Below are positions 42,101-50,360 of a DNA stretch of 64,000 nt, piece by piece. Position numbers and translations under genes: made by a program. Within the stretch, counting starts at the first letter, position 1. Each line of letters starts with the position of its first letter. The stretch covers positions 6,036,907 to 6,100,906 of the forward strand of contig NC_087068.1 in NCBI RefSeq assembly GCF_963678635.1, given 5' to 3'. The stretch comes from Symsagittifera roscoffensis (lineage: Eukaryota; Xenacoelomorpha; Acoela; Convolutidae). The notes beneath the pieces are model-generated. The model ran no database searches and had not been told where the DNA came from. It saw nothing but the letters and a program-made list of their open reading frames with translations.

Positions 42101-43540
42101 CGCAAATTTAACAACACAACAATTAACGAAAATACAGACCTTTTAGAGTATAACCTGAATGAATCTACAGTTCCCTGTCTCCCTTTAAGTATGATTCTTA
42201 TAGCTTTTAATATTTCACATACACAAAATATTAAAGGACACTCTGGACCAGAAAAAACATATTCAAATTTTATACAAAATTTTTACTTCCCAAATGCACC
42301 AATTTGGATAAAAGTACTATGCAATGATTGTATAGTATGTCAACTAAATAAACCTTACCCAAATCAAAAACAAATAGCACAAAAACAAGATTTTAAAGGA
42401 CAAAGTTTGTACTTTAATCATCGTATCTCATTTGATACCAAAGGACCAATTTCACCCTCATCCGAAGGAAACTCCTACATTATGGTAATTGTTGACGCAT
42501 TTACACATTATGTAGCACTTAACCCAGTACCACATTGTAACGCTTATTACGCTTACACAACACTCTATGAACACTGGATAGCAAAATTCGGACTACCAGA
42601 AATTTTAGTTACAGACAACGGTACAGAATTCATAAATAATGAAATTATCACACTATGTCATTTATATAACATTAAACACAAACCACGTACATCTCATGCA
42701 CCTTGGACAAACGGCTTAGTCGAAGGTATGAACCGTTCATTACAAGAATATCTTAGATGTATCATCAACGGAAATGATACAAAATATACCGAATGGTCAG
42801 CAGATGTAAAATTATTTCCCTTAGCATATAATTCACAAATTACGACAACTTTAGGAATGTCACCATACGAAATGGTTTTTAACCAAAAGCCACGCAAACC
42901 AATAATGTTTACAGCAAATTCTCATAAAAACGCACAAGGTTATTGTCAACCAAATAAAGACTCAATTTGTTATAACCTACCTTTACATACACACGATGAA
43001 GATCATTTTCATCACCCACAAATTCTTAAACTAGCCTCCGGTACACACACCGAATGGATTCTAAATAGAGATAAAAAACACAATGAAATTTATCAAAAAA
43101 TAACAAAAAAGTTATTACAAAGACAAAACATTAATGAACAAATCAATTCACGTTTTACACCAGCCTCCGAATTAAAAATTGGAACATTTGTTTTAATACC
43201 TAATTTTAATACTCAAAAGGGAATTTCTAAAAAATTACAACCCCTTCGAAAAGGACCATACCAAATAATTGCAAGACCCACTGAGGTCACATATAAAATT
43301 ACCGACTCAAACAAAAAAGAAATCGTTCAACATCGAAACAACCTATTACCTTATTACCCAAAAGAATACGCACTCCGCGAATTAACTCAATTATATTCTT
43401 TCACAGGATTAAAAATCATTCAAAATGAACCACATCTGAAAAACACAGAACAAAATGATAACCCCACCGAAAATCAAAACACAAAACCAACCGCCACCAA
43501 AAACAATACACAAAACCATAAAGAATCCCCAAAACCATAA
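39026..43540 (+). CDS. pol: Pro-Pol frame, +1 relative to gag, copy 2
   Basis: Open from 39026 (after TGA) with no ATG before the protease. Holds IDSGA protease, TTADMNSAY and YLDD reverse transcriptase, CDAS RNase H, HHCC, TDNG and GLVEG integrase motifs and GPY, as in copy 1. Expression would need a +1 shift in the 39026-39117 overlap. Because copy 1 is fused, a simple one-base insertion is more likely than programmed shifting. The frame ends early because of the 19-bp duplication. Confidence 0.85.
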   Translation: MQTTFIKIYKKNNPKKKFGEIPFLLESPRNKEFQPPDLEIDFLIDSGAESNIINIPTWNEIKTLHPKLTPLETSSKLATAQGSTLINYGKIQLFLLPTRTMEQSKILNKPFKQIFHITDIKYNIIGIPFISKYIPTINILNSKILIKDKYTKTKETSLTFFQRLNKQPPFFSKFYPIFNQQRKHLKPLSGNIYNFSIKQVHQYDKEQNKQKFYMSDFEFKPIHKFFKITISSIKYLKNSNSDIISLHVYNNTPYQVTLPLGLLGYCETNATISPIHEKAYRVNNILQLLDICQSTILNEELSINNIISNENRNTDYFTKTPYFKPTFNISNYTEDQQKFLTMFNFQHSQITQDEFEKLAKQLIKYSSVYATSKFDVGKISSSLHLPLKLDAVFKKQRASKVPIHLHDKVNRLLDILEQYNIISPVNKEEQPKGNTFINPVIILAKGESLKIVLDARYLNSLIDESKCNWPIEPIQVILTKINGKYFTTADMNSAYNQMPLDEQSRRLTQFVIGNQQYEFNRLFYGISIGPAAFSAFMSKIFRPLILKKNAITYLDDVFMQSQTKDEMFNVLEKYHQILQNENLKAAPDKSHFFLTRVKFLGHNIERKTITPLKSRIDAIQKLQPPTNKKKIQEFLGMLNFLSKYVYKMQLYLRPFYNILRQQNNFEWNTEHQTRFEEIKKLLTEQISNTIPDSNQPFYAMCDASNFGIGAALLQSHNGTNKMNLISANSRLFTQAELRLSTLMRECTAIIYTLTEYEFLILGSKHPTVLFTDHKPIIFLFTQKSNPNHRVYRFQLILMKFPNLHIVWTAGKNLALPDTLSRNTPPELLTRKTTVEIPKNIKFYLAENETSSRLECKYAVKTDIEQSQINSLQHFPLYLDCQNNHYEVDLLGTSTFKPIPYSQWIKNNTQQKRTKQHPPKKDHFPLIEKENLTDKINLSGPQTNDSKYTINQIFDLHDPLDTIPLSKFEIENIFLPPTETITISTLKQYQNLDPIIRQLKSWHKYKTKPVKADSTILGNKTLLRYFRKFNNTTINENTDLLEYNLNESTVPCLPLSMILIAFNISHTQNIKGHSGPEKTYSNFIQNFYFPNAPIWIKVLCNDCIVCQLNKPYPNQKQIAQKQDFKGQSLYFNHRISFDTKGPISPSSEGNSYIMVIVDAFTHYVALNPVPHCNAYYAYTTLYEHWIAKFGLPEILVTDNGTEFINNEIITLCHLYNIKHKPRTSHAPWTNGLVEGMNRSLQEYLRCIINGNDTKYTEWSADVKLFPLAYNSQITTTLGMSPYEMVFNQKPRKPIMFTANSHKNAQGYCQPNKDSICYNLPLHTHDEDHFHHPQILKLASGTHTEWILNRDKKHNEIYQKITKKLLQRQNINEQINSRFTPASELKIGTFVLIPNFNTQKGISKKLQPLRKGPYQIIARPTEVTYKITDSNKKEIVQHRNNLLPYYPKEYALRELTQLYSFTGLKIIQNEPHLKNTEQNDNPTENQNTKPTATKNNTQNHKESPKP

Positions 43541-43555
43541 AGAATCCCCAAAACA
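43517..43555 (+). repeat. 19-bp tandem duplication that breaks the pol tail
   Basis: CCATAAAGAATCCCCAAAA occurs twice in a row. Dropping one unit would bring the tail back into the frame seen in copy 1. Confidence 0.85.
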
Positions 43556-43715
43556 AAGAAAAAATAGAAAAATGACCGAACAAATAATACCCCAAGAACA
43601 AATCGACAAATCAGAAAATCGAAAAACAACAAGACTCCGAAATCAACCACGTAAAAACTATAAAATATTCATCCCCCAATCTAAAATTTTAAAGAAAGTG
43701 GAATTTCTAAAGTAA
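43541..43715 (+). pseudogene. orphaned C-terminal tail of Pol, copy 2
   Basis: Out of frame with the upstream pol but clearly homologous to the last about 55 residues of copy 1 (RKNRKMTEQIIPQ and RNQPRKNYK are shared). Stop at 43713-43715. Confidence 0.8.
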
Positions 43716-44313
43716 TTTTAACATTATACTTCACAACCTTGAAACCTCCGAAACATTTTTCATTTACATTTTTCAAAATAACATGCTGACAAGTACGCAA
43801 TAATTCTAGTTCAAAATAGACCAATAGGATTCATCCAATCCGTCACTTTCTCTAACTCAAACTAAGACCAATTAGACGAATAATATAGAACTCCAGGCAC
43901 ATCTATAACTATAACTTTACGACCTCCAGGTCAAAAATAAGCAAACCACTCCAACTTGACAACTAAAATAAATATCACCATAATACCATACCCCTCCCTT
44001 ATCTAATAACCCAAAGATCAACAATATTTCCCCAACTCAGACCACGAATACCCCCAAAACAAATTTGTTAACTTAGCCTAAAGTAACAAAATGAACATTT
44101 TAATTAGCCTAAAGTATAAAAATCTCACCATACCCCGGATCATTTGACAAACAAAAATAAAGAAAAAGACGACCTCCCGATCACCATGAAAATTGCCCCC
44201 AACAATTTTTTACAAAACTCAACCCACTTGTCAAAAAACTAATAAATAATCCGACCACACTTGAAAATCGCCTCAAACAGCAAAAAATATTCGACCAAGA
44301 GATCATTTCTTAA
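43716..44313 (+). other. non-coding gap between pol and small ORFs, copy 2
   Basis: Conserved with copy 1. Carries TTAGCCTAAAGTA at 44073-44085 and 44104-44116 and paired CCTCCAGG/CTCCAGG words. No gene seen. Confidence 0.5.
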
Positions 44314-44527
44314 ATGCTCTTCTCTCAATCAGTTACTCAAATACTCATAAATCTTAAACATTTTTTTACAATACTTAAAACCTTTATAATATTTCTTTTT
44401 GATATACTTGAATCTTTTCTAATAATCCTAATAATTTTTGTAACATTTTTTTAATTTTCTACACTATACTCGAACTATTCCTCCAACTTTCCAAAACCCT
44501 TGATTATATCCACAGGTACGATTTATA
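44314..44527 (+). pseudogene. 71-aa hydrophobic ORF, frameshifted
   Basis: ATG kept, but one T is missing from a run near 44436 and the frame stops at 44452-44454 after 46 codons. The remaining homology runs on to about 44527. TATATCCACAG within it (to 44515) is a candidate splice acceptor. Confidence 0.4.
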
Positions 44528-44539
44528 CAACTTGTCTAA

Positions 44540-44728
44540 ATGATACGAACAATTTTCAGTAGAACTGATATTTTTTTATTGTTTGTAATTTTCATAACAT
44601 TTTTATCATCCCTCATTTTGACAATATGCAAATGTATAAAGAAAGCAATCATCACATTTGCCCTAGCAACAATTTTTCTAATTATTTTTTTGGAAGAATA
44701 TTATAATAAACATAAACCTTCCCACTAA
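44540..44728 (+). CDS. small two-helix membrane ORF, 62 aa, copy 2
   Basis: Same start as the 58-aa ORF of copy 1, with two hydrophobic segments around a CKCIKK turn and four extra residues at the end. First ATG after the candidate acceptor at 44515. Confidence 0.55.
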   Translation: MIRTIFSRTDIFLLFVIFITFLSSLILTICKCIKKAIITFALATIFLIIFLEEYYNKHKPSH

Positions 44729-44733
44729 AGTAA

Positions 44734-45870
44734 CAATTCAAAAATCCATCAAAAATTGCTACCGAACAGTCACAGAATCAGTCTTCACCGACATCATCCC
44801 AAGATAACCCAACACCACCTTCAACTACTCAAAATCCTCAAACATCTACACGAATTTCTTTTCAAGACAATCCATACACTTTTGAAGAACGACATGCTCG
44901 TTTATCAGAACCACTAGAACCAGTTCAACGACAAGCACCTCTAAGCGAACCAACATATAACCTATACCCAACACTACCACAAGAACTAAGTAGAATAAGA
45001 AATCCTAGTCAAAACCAAAATACAGTCGAAATAAATAGACAAATTATACATCCTCGACGAAACAGAAATTTTCAAACTCCCCGAGTTCATTTTGATATAC
45101 CTCAATCCCCATCACAAAACACTCCAGAAAACCCCATTGGTATATTACCAGAAACCCCTACGCTTCTTTCACAACGTAGCACCTCAAGCCTACCATCAGA
45201 TTACTTAGGTTCAACACCAACATCTGAACAAATACGTGAAAATCCCTTTAACCCCCCAAACCAGGCATCACGACTACCATATTGGACAACACATTCATTT
45301 ACACAAGGTGAATTAAATTTAGTCAATAATCCAATAGATATTTCTACGGATACAACAACATCCTCATCACTACCAGAAACATTATCACTACCATCAACAC
45401 CATCAATAAGCCAGATTTCACCACCACCTTTTAACTTAAATTTTCCAAATAATCTCGACGCCAGATATCGAGAACAATCATCAATAAATATTCCTTTAAG
45501 ACTAGATTGGAATACATTTACAGCACCTCCACCATTATTTGGACAACATCAAGAAAGTAACCGCCTTCATAACTGGGCACTTAATAGATTACAATATCGC
45601 CAAGATATTCACAACGATATCCGTGATCACAATATTCAAATACTCCAACAAAACAGTATACAATTAAAGTTTGAAATCACAGTTAAGTTAAACAATATTA
45701 CCCAACATCCCTACCCATTAAACCCACCTAACATAACAGCTCAATCACTACCACCACCGTTTATAACTACTGAAGTAATATACAAATACGACAGATATAC
45801 CAAAAACACAATTGGCTACATTACATTTTATAATCCATACTCAGGATTATCATACACATGTATATTCTAA
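44734..45870 (+). CDS. Met-less ORF of 378 codons, copy 2
   Basis: Open from after TAA (44731-44733) to TAA at 45868-45870, with no ATG in frame. It aligns codon by codon with copy 1 and about 30 scattered base differences, mostly silent. Pro/Ser/Thr/Gln-rich, with a more ordered last third that includes RLHNWALNRLQYRQ. Probably an internal exon. Confidence 0.75.
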   Translation, partial: QFKNPSKIATEQSQNQSSPTSSQDNPTPPSTTQNPQTSTRISFQDNPYTFEERHARLSEPLEPVQRQAPLSEPTYNLYPTLPQELSRIRNPSQNQNTVEINRQIIHPRRNRNFQTPRVHFDIPQSPSQNTPENPIGILPETPTLLSQRSTSSLPSDYLGSTPTSEQIRENPFNPPNQASRLPYWTTHSFTQGELNLVNNPIDISTDTTTSSSLPETLSLPSTPSISQISPPPFNLNFPNNLDARYREQSSINIPLRLDWNTFTAPPPLFGQHQESNRLHNWALNRLQYRQDIHNDIRDHNIQILQQNSIQLKFEITVKLNNITQHPYPLNPPNITAQSLPPPFITTEVIYKYDRYTKNTIGYITFYNPYSGLSYTCIF

Positions 45871-48476
45871 AATTATTAATTTTTCTCCAACTCCTTTTTC
45901 TAGTAATCTCAAATCAAAACATAAACCCTTCCCCTCGTACAGGACCACAAGATTTATTAGTAACACATTACGATTGTGAAGAAAATGAACAAAAAACACT
46001 ACACAAATATGCAATAAATCAAGTATCACAATGTGAAACAGAACCACAAACTATAGAAACCACAAATGTAATAGCAACACTCTATTCAAAAGCCCGAGCA
46101 ACAACAGTTACAGGTTATAAATTCACAGCAACATTTTCCGAAAAGAAAGTACATTGTTCACAAGTCTCGAACGGAAACAAAAACCGACTTGACCATGAAT
46201 CATTCTATCAGAGTAATATAGAACGTCTTTTACATCTCAATCCCGACGATTGTAAAAATGAATTACTTAGACTAAACATCACACAAAATAAAAACTCCGA
46301 AAGAAAGTTAGTTAACTTTCAAGTTTTTTCAGACTCTGTACATCAATCACAACTTGAAAGACACCAAGGACATATAAAACTAGACGAAAAATACCCGTAT
46401 AACGGCGCACACGGACGATTAACCTATGACCTACACGATAAACATTGGATACCACACATTGGTATAAATAACCCATCAAACTGCAAAGCAGACACAAAAA
46501 ATAAAGGATACCAAGAAATAATGTTTTTCGATTGGAAAATACAACTCGAAAAAATACAACTAACACGAGATTTATCAGATAAAACAATGATCTATCAAGG
46601 AATCCGATTACCTTGTAAAAATGATCAAGGTTATTGCGACCCTACAACGAGAACACAAGCAACAATTGTTTGGTTCCCCGAAGATACATGTACAACATTT
46701 CAAGTAGCAAGAATACACGCTCGTATGATAAAATTTCACGAAAAATACTTTATACAATCAATTCCATGTGAACAAGTACATCCATCACGAAAACAAAGTA
46801 CTAATTTTAGAAACATACACAATATAGAAAATAAATTGACACGTTTTCAAATATATCAAGAAACAGAACTTGCATGTAAATACAGGAATCCACTTCACAG
46901 AACACAATACTCTGAAATATTAGTTGAATACGAAAAAGGATTCGACATGACCACTGGAAAAATAAAACTTGACCCATATGCCACAGGTCATCCTCCAAAC
47001 GAAGGAACATCCTATATACCAGTTAATTTTGAAAAAAGCAACGGACAACCTGGTGGACATCTAAAACCCCATGACACCAGAAGCACACGCTTACAAGAAT
47101 TATCACTAATGAATACTACATATTTCGGTAATATCCACTATGATATTCATTTAGATATGAAACTAGATTATACAATTAGCCGAATTTTTCAAGAAATGTC
47201 ACTCTCCGAATTAGAAACACTACACCAACTATGCGAATTAGAACGAACACAAATATTACAATCACTTGCACTAGCAGTATTAAAAATACCCTATGCAGGA
47301 TACTTATTATCTGGAAATAGATCAAATTTTTTAGACTATGAAGGAAACATCTTATGGTTTTATACTTGTACTAAAAAAGTATCACCACTATACGTTTTTG
47401 AAGATAAACGATGTTATAAAAGAATCCCTATCTTTTATAAGAATAAAGTACATTTCGTGGATACACTTTCACGAAGAACCTATTTCTGGGATACCACAGT
47501 CCCATGTGGATCAGAAAACAGCCACAATGTAGTACAACTAAACCCTGATGAAAATAAATATTATCTTCTCACTCCATATCCCACATTAATGCAATCACTC
47601 AAAAAATTTTCACCAGAAAGCATTCGCGCTATTGCTCGAAACCCAAATATAGACTTACAATCAATAGGAATCTATTCAAAATCAGATATTCAACATCACA
47701 TTAGAACACAACAATTCCAAGAATTATTAACACAAATGGACACTATACAAAGACAATCAATAGACCAAAATTTACGCAAACTTGCGGAAACCGCAGGATT
47801 TGCCGATATCTACACGCAAGACTATAGCGGATATTTTAAAGACATTAAAGATTATATATATCTAAACGGTGAAAAATACCGTCCCCAAGATATATCACCA
47901 ATTAACATTTTTAGCTTTGTTACACTCAAAAATGAGATCCTCGATTTTCTAGGATGGCCCTACTACATCTTAGAAAAATTGACTATTTTATACGCAATGT
48001 TTAACTTTATTGGATTTCTTTTCTCACTTTTAAAAGGAATCTACAACACATGTGCTATACACACACAAGTAAACAGACAAGCAAGCGTAGCACGCATACT
48101 CTTTGCAGGATTTTTTGGAATCTTTTCTACATCTATAAACAAAATTCTTTTAGACGCACAAATAAAAGAATATAACACAAAAATAGCAACACGACAAAAT
48201 ACATACGACGAAGAACATAACAATGTAGACATAACGCCAACGGCACCACAATTACCACCCCTACCAAATAACCATCCACTATCCCTAGTCCCACGAAATT
48301 TTCGAAATTTAGCCATCACACATAATCCAAATTTTCGACTCACCACATCACAAAGTCCCATCCAACATATAATGACACACCAGTCACAAGATCATAATAC
48401 TTATGAACAAATTATTGAACAACCCCATACCACCGCTTTTCAGTCTCAAAATAATCACTTTTTTAGCCCACGATGA
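45858..48476 (+). CDS. env: envelope-like membrane glycoprotein, 872 aa, copy 2
   Basis: Same layout as copy 1: signal peptide, Cys-rich ectodomain, membrane segment near residues 705-733, second hydrophobic stretch near 743-763, polar tail. No stop or frameshift. The stretch from about residue 415 to the membrane segments is nearly identical between copies, while the preceding ectodomain varies more. Confidence 0.8.
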   Translation: MYILKLLIFLQLLFLVISNQNINPSPRTGPQDLLVTHYDCEENEQKTLHKYAINQVSQCETEPQTIETTNVIATLYSKARATTVTGYKFTATFSEKKVHCSQVSNGNKNRLDHESFYQSNIERLLHLNPDDCKNELLRLNITQNKNSERKLVNFQVFSDSVHQSQLERHQGHIKLDEKYPYNGAHGRLTYDLHDKHWIPHIGINNPSNCKADTKNKGYQEIMFFDWKIQLEKIQLTRDLSDKTMIYQGIRLPCKNDQGYCDPTTRTQATIVWFPEDTCTTFQVARIHARMIKFHEKYFIQSIPCEQVHPSRKQSTNFRNIHNIENKLTRFQIYQETELACKYRNPLHRTQYSEILVEYEKGFDMTTGKIKLDPYATGHPPNEGTSYIPVNFEKSNGQPGGHLKPHDTRSTRLQELSLMNTTYFGNIHYDIHLDMKLDYTISRIFQEMSLSELETLHQLCELERTQILQSLALAVLKIPYAGYLLSGNRSNFLDYEGNILWFYTCTKKVSPLYVFEDKRCYKRIPIFYKNKVHFVDTLSRRTYFWDTTVPCGSENSHNVVQLNPDENKYYLLTPYPTLMQSLKKFSPESIRAIARNPNIDLQSIGIYSKSDIQHHIRTQQFQELLTQMDTIQRQSIDQNLRKLAETAGFADIYTQDYSGYFKDIKDYIYLNGEKYRPQDISPINIFSFVTLKNEILDFLGWPYYILEKLTILYAMFNFIGFLFSLLKGIYNTCAIHTQVNRQASVARILFAGFFGIFSTSINKILLDAQIKEYNTKIATRQNTYDEEHNNVDITPTAPQLPPLPNNHPLSLVPRNFRNLAITHNPNFRLTTSQSPIQHIMTHQSQDHNTYEQIIEQPHTTAFQSQNNHFFSPR

Positions 48477-50278
48477 GCCGCCAACTTGGATCACTACACC
48501 GATCAAATTCCCACCCAACCAATCTTACCTCTCCAATCCCAATAATACCACTTTTTGCTTTTCCGCCACCCGATTTTCCATCTAGTAATGTAACATCAGG
48601 CATGAATTCCGACACTAATTCACACATCTCAGTTTTATATTCCATCTCACAACTCAATAACCCGAATATTGAAACCCCCGATGAATTTGCCGACTCAGAA
48701 CCATCCCCATCCAATAATTTTCATAACTCTTCTAATTTTTCTCAACCCCCTTTTCAACCCATATTATCCAATAACCCTGACCCAATCACTTCCACACCCT
48801 CTTATGCTTCCCAAGTTACCCCAACCTACTCCTCATTTCATTCTGACCAATCATCTCATTCTCCAGACACCCCCCGAATCTCCCCAGAGCTAGATAATTT
48901 TATTACCCTTCAACAACAACCCTACCACCTCCATACCCCAACAATAAACCAAATCTCCTCCACAATAAATTCATCCAACCCCCCTACCCCTACACCCTCT
49001 TCAAATTATACTGAATCATTAGCACCATCATCCACATCAACTGAATCTTCACTCAACACTAATAGAGCTTACCGCACTTTTAAAAGAAAGTTCCCCAACC
49101 ATCCTTTCCCAGCAAAACCAGGAACAGCCCGTGAATACATCAACCACCCCAAGCATAATAACACAAAAGAATTTTTAGCCATCACCTTACCCTCATTCCC
49201 ACAATACACCTTAAACACCCCCCACGACACTAACGAAACACGCAACTTTGTAGATGAATACGTTTTAATGCCCACTCTCTCTTGGACCTCATATTATCAT
49301 TTTACTAACCCTCTTTGCTTACCTTTATCTAACACTCACATCGATATAGAGCGAAATACGGACATGCTATATCGACTCACTACACCACTAACCGCTAGAC
49401 AATTTACTTACGTTGGATATAAAAAATCACTAAAAACACACACTGCACCTAGAGCTAACGAATATACACTCGAATACTATGATCACAACATCATCAGAGC
49501 TAACCAAGATCAATTCTTAGACGACGATCGCTTCGCTAATCCACAAATTACCGAGAAATTTTTCATCAAGACACCATATATATTTACACTAAACATCTTC
49601 GACCGAAAGTTTGATCACATTATTTCAGAAGCACTAACAGACACACAAGCATACGAAAGTTTTAAAGAACGCTTCCAAATATTTTCACTAACCTTTCATT
49701 TCCTTGCACCACACGAAAGAGATTTACACTGCTCACACGATATTATGTTGCGCACTAAACAAACCCACACATATAGTTATTATCGCTTCATCCAAAATCA
49801 CTTTGACCTACACACACCCTCTAGACAACCACACCATCGTTTTCAATTCATTAATTCCAAATACACTTCACCATTTTTCCTAAATTTCACATATTGCATT
49901 AAAGATACTAACCTTCATGGTATTCTTCGCAATTATGATCCCATAACCCAAATGTACATCTTCTGTCCCATCACCAAGACCTTCAACGCCGAAGAATCCC
50001 GACCCTTCCTTATCCCGCACGAGTTTGTACAACCTATAGAAATCCCAATTTTAGAATTCATCCACAACACTAAATTCAATCACAAATTATATAATCTAAT
50101 CCAAAACACACCTTATGAGTTTGCAGTTGGCACTGAAGAACTAACCACTATTAAGGCACTTCAATTGCTTTGGCCACTGCTTCAGACTAAAAATATCATC
50201 CGCATCTTAGCTAAACTACTAACAAATTCCGATCTCATCCACGACATCTTCCCCCACGGTTTTTTCCCCGACGACTAA
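48473..50278 (+). CDS. ORF of 601 aa downstream of env, copy 2
   Basis: ATGA overlap with the env-like stop, as in copy 1. Disordered Ser/Thr/Pro N-terminal third, conserved globular remainder, no membrane segment. One residue shorter than copy 1 through an indel in the disordered part. Unknown family. Confidence 0.85.
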   Translation: MSRQLGSLHRSNSHPTNLTSPIPIIPLFAFPPPDFPSSNVTSGMNSDTNSHISVLYSISQLNNPNIETPDEFADSEPSPSNNFHNSSNFSQPPFQPILSNNPDPITSTPSYASQVTPTYSSFHSDQSSHSPDTPRISPELDNFITLQQQPYHLHTPTINQISSTINSSNPPTPTPSSNYTESLAPSSTSTESSLNTNRAYRTFKRKFPNHPFPAKPGTAREYINHPKHNNTKEFLAITLPSFPQYTLNTPHDTNETRNFVDEYVLMPTLSWTSYYHFTNPLCLPLSNTHIDIERNTDMLYRLTTPLTARQFTYVGYKKSLKTHTAPRANEYTLEYYDHNIIRANQDQFLDDDRFANPQITEKFFIKTPYIFTLNIFDRKFDHIISEALTDTQAYESFKERFQIFSLTFHFLAPHERDLHCSHDIMLRTKQTHTYSYYRFIQNHFDLHTPSRQPHHRFQFINSKYTSPFFLNFTYCIKDTNLHGILRNYDPITQMYIFCPITKTFNAEESRPFLIPHEFVQPIEIPILEFIHNTKFNHKLYNLIQNTPYEFAVGTEELTTIKALQLLWPLLQTKNIIRILAKLLTNSDLIHDIFPHGFFPDD

Positions 50279-50281
50279 CAG

Positions 50282-50360
50282 GTAAGTATGAATTAAATGA
50301 ATATTACTAACTAATTAAAATATTAAAAAACTCACCATACTTTATCCATGTTTTCTTTAG
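50282..50360 (+). other. candidate 79-bp 3' UTR intron, copy 2
   Basis: CAG|GTAAGT follows the stop codon by three bases; the intron ends TTTTCTTTAG. Both sites match copy 1 exactly. Confidence 0.55.

Noticed and set aside
44540-44760. Frameshift from the 62-aa ORF into the Met-less ORF
   Set aside because: The Met-less frame is closed by a stop between the two ORFs in both copies, so there is no overlap in which to shift.
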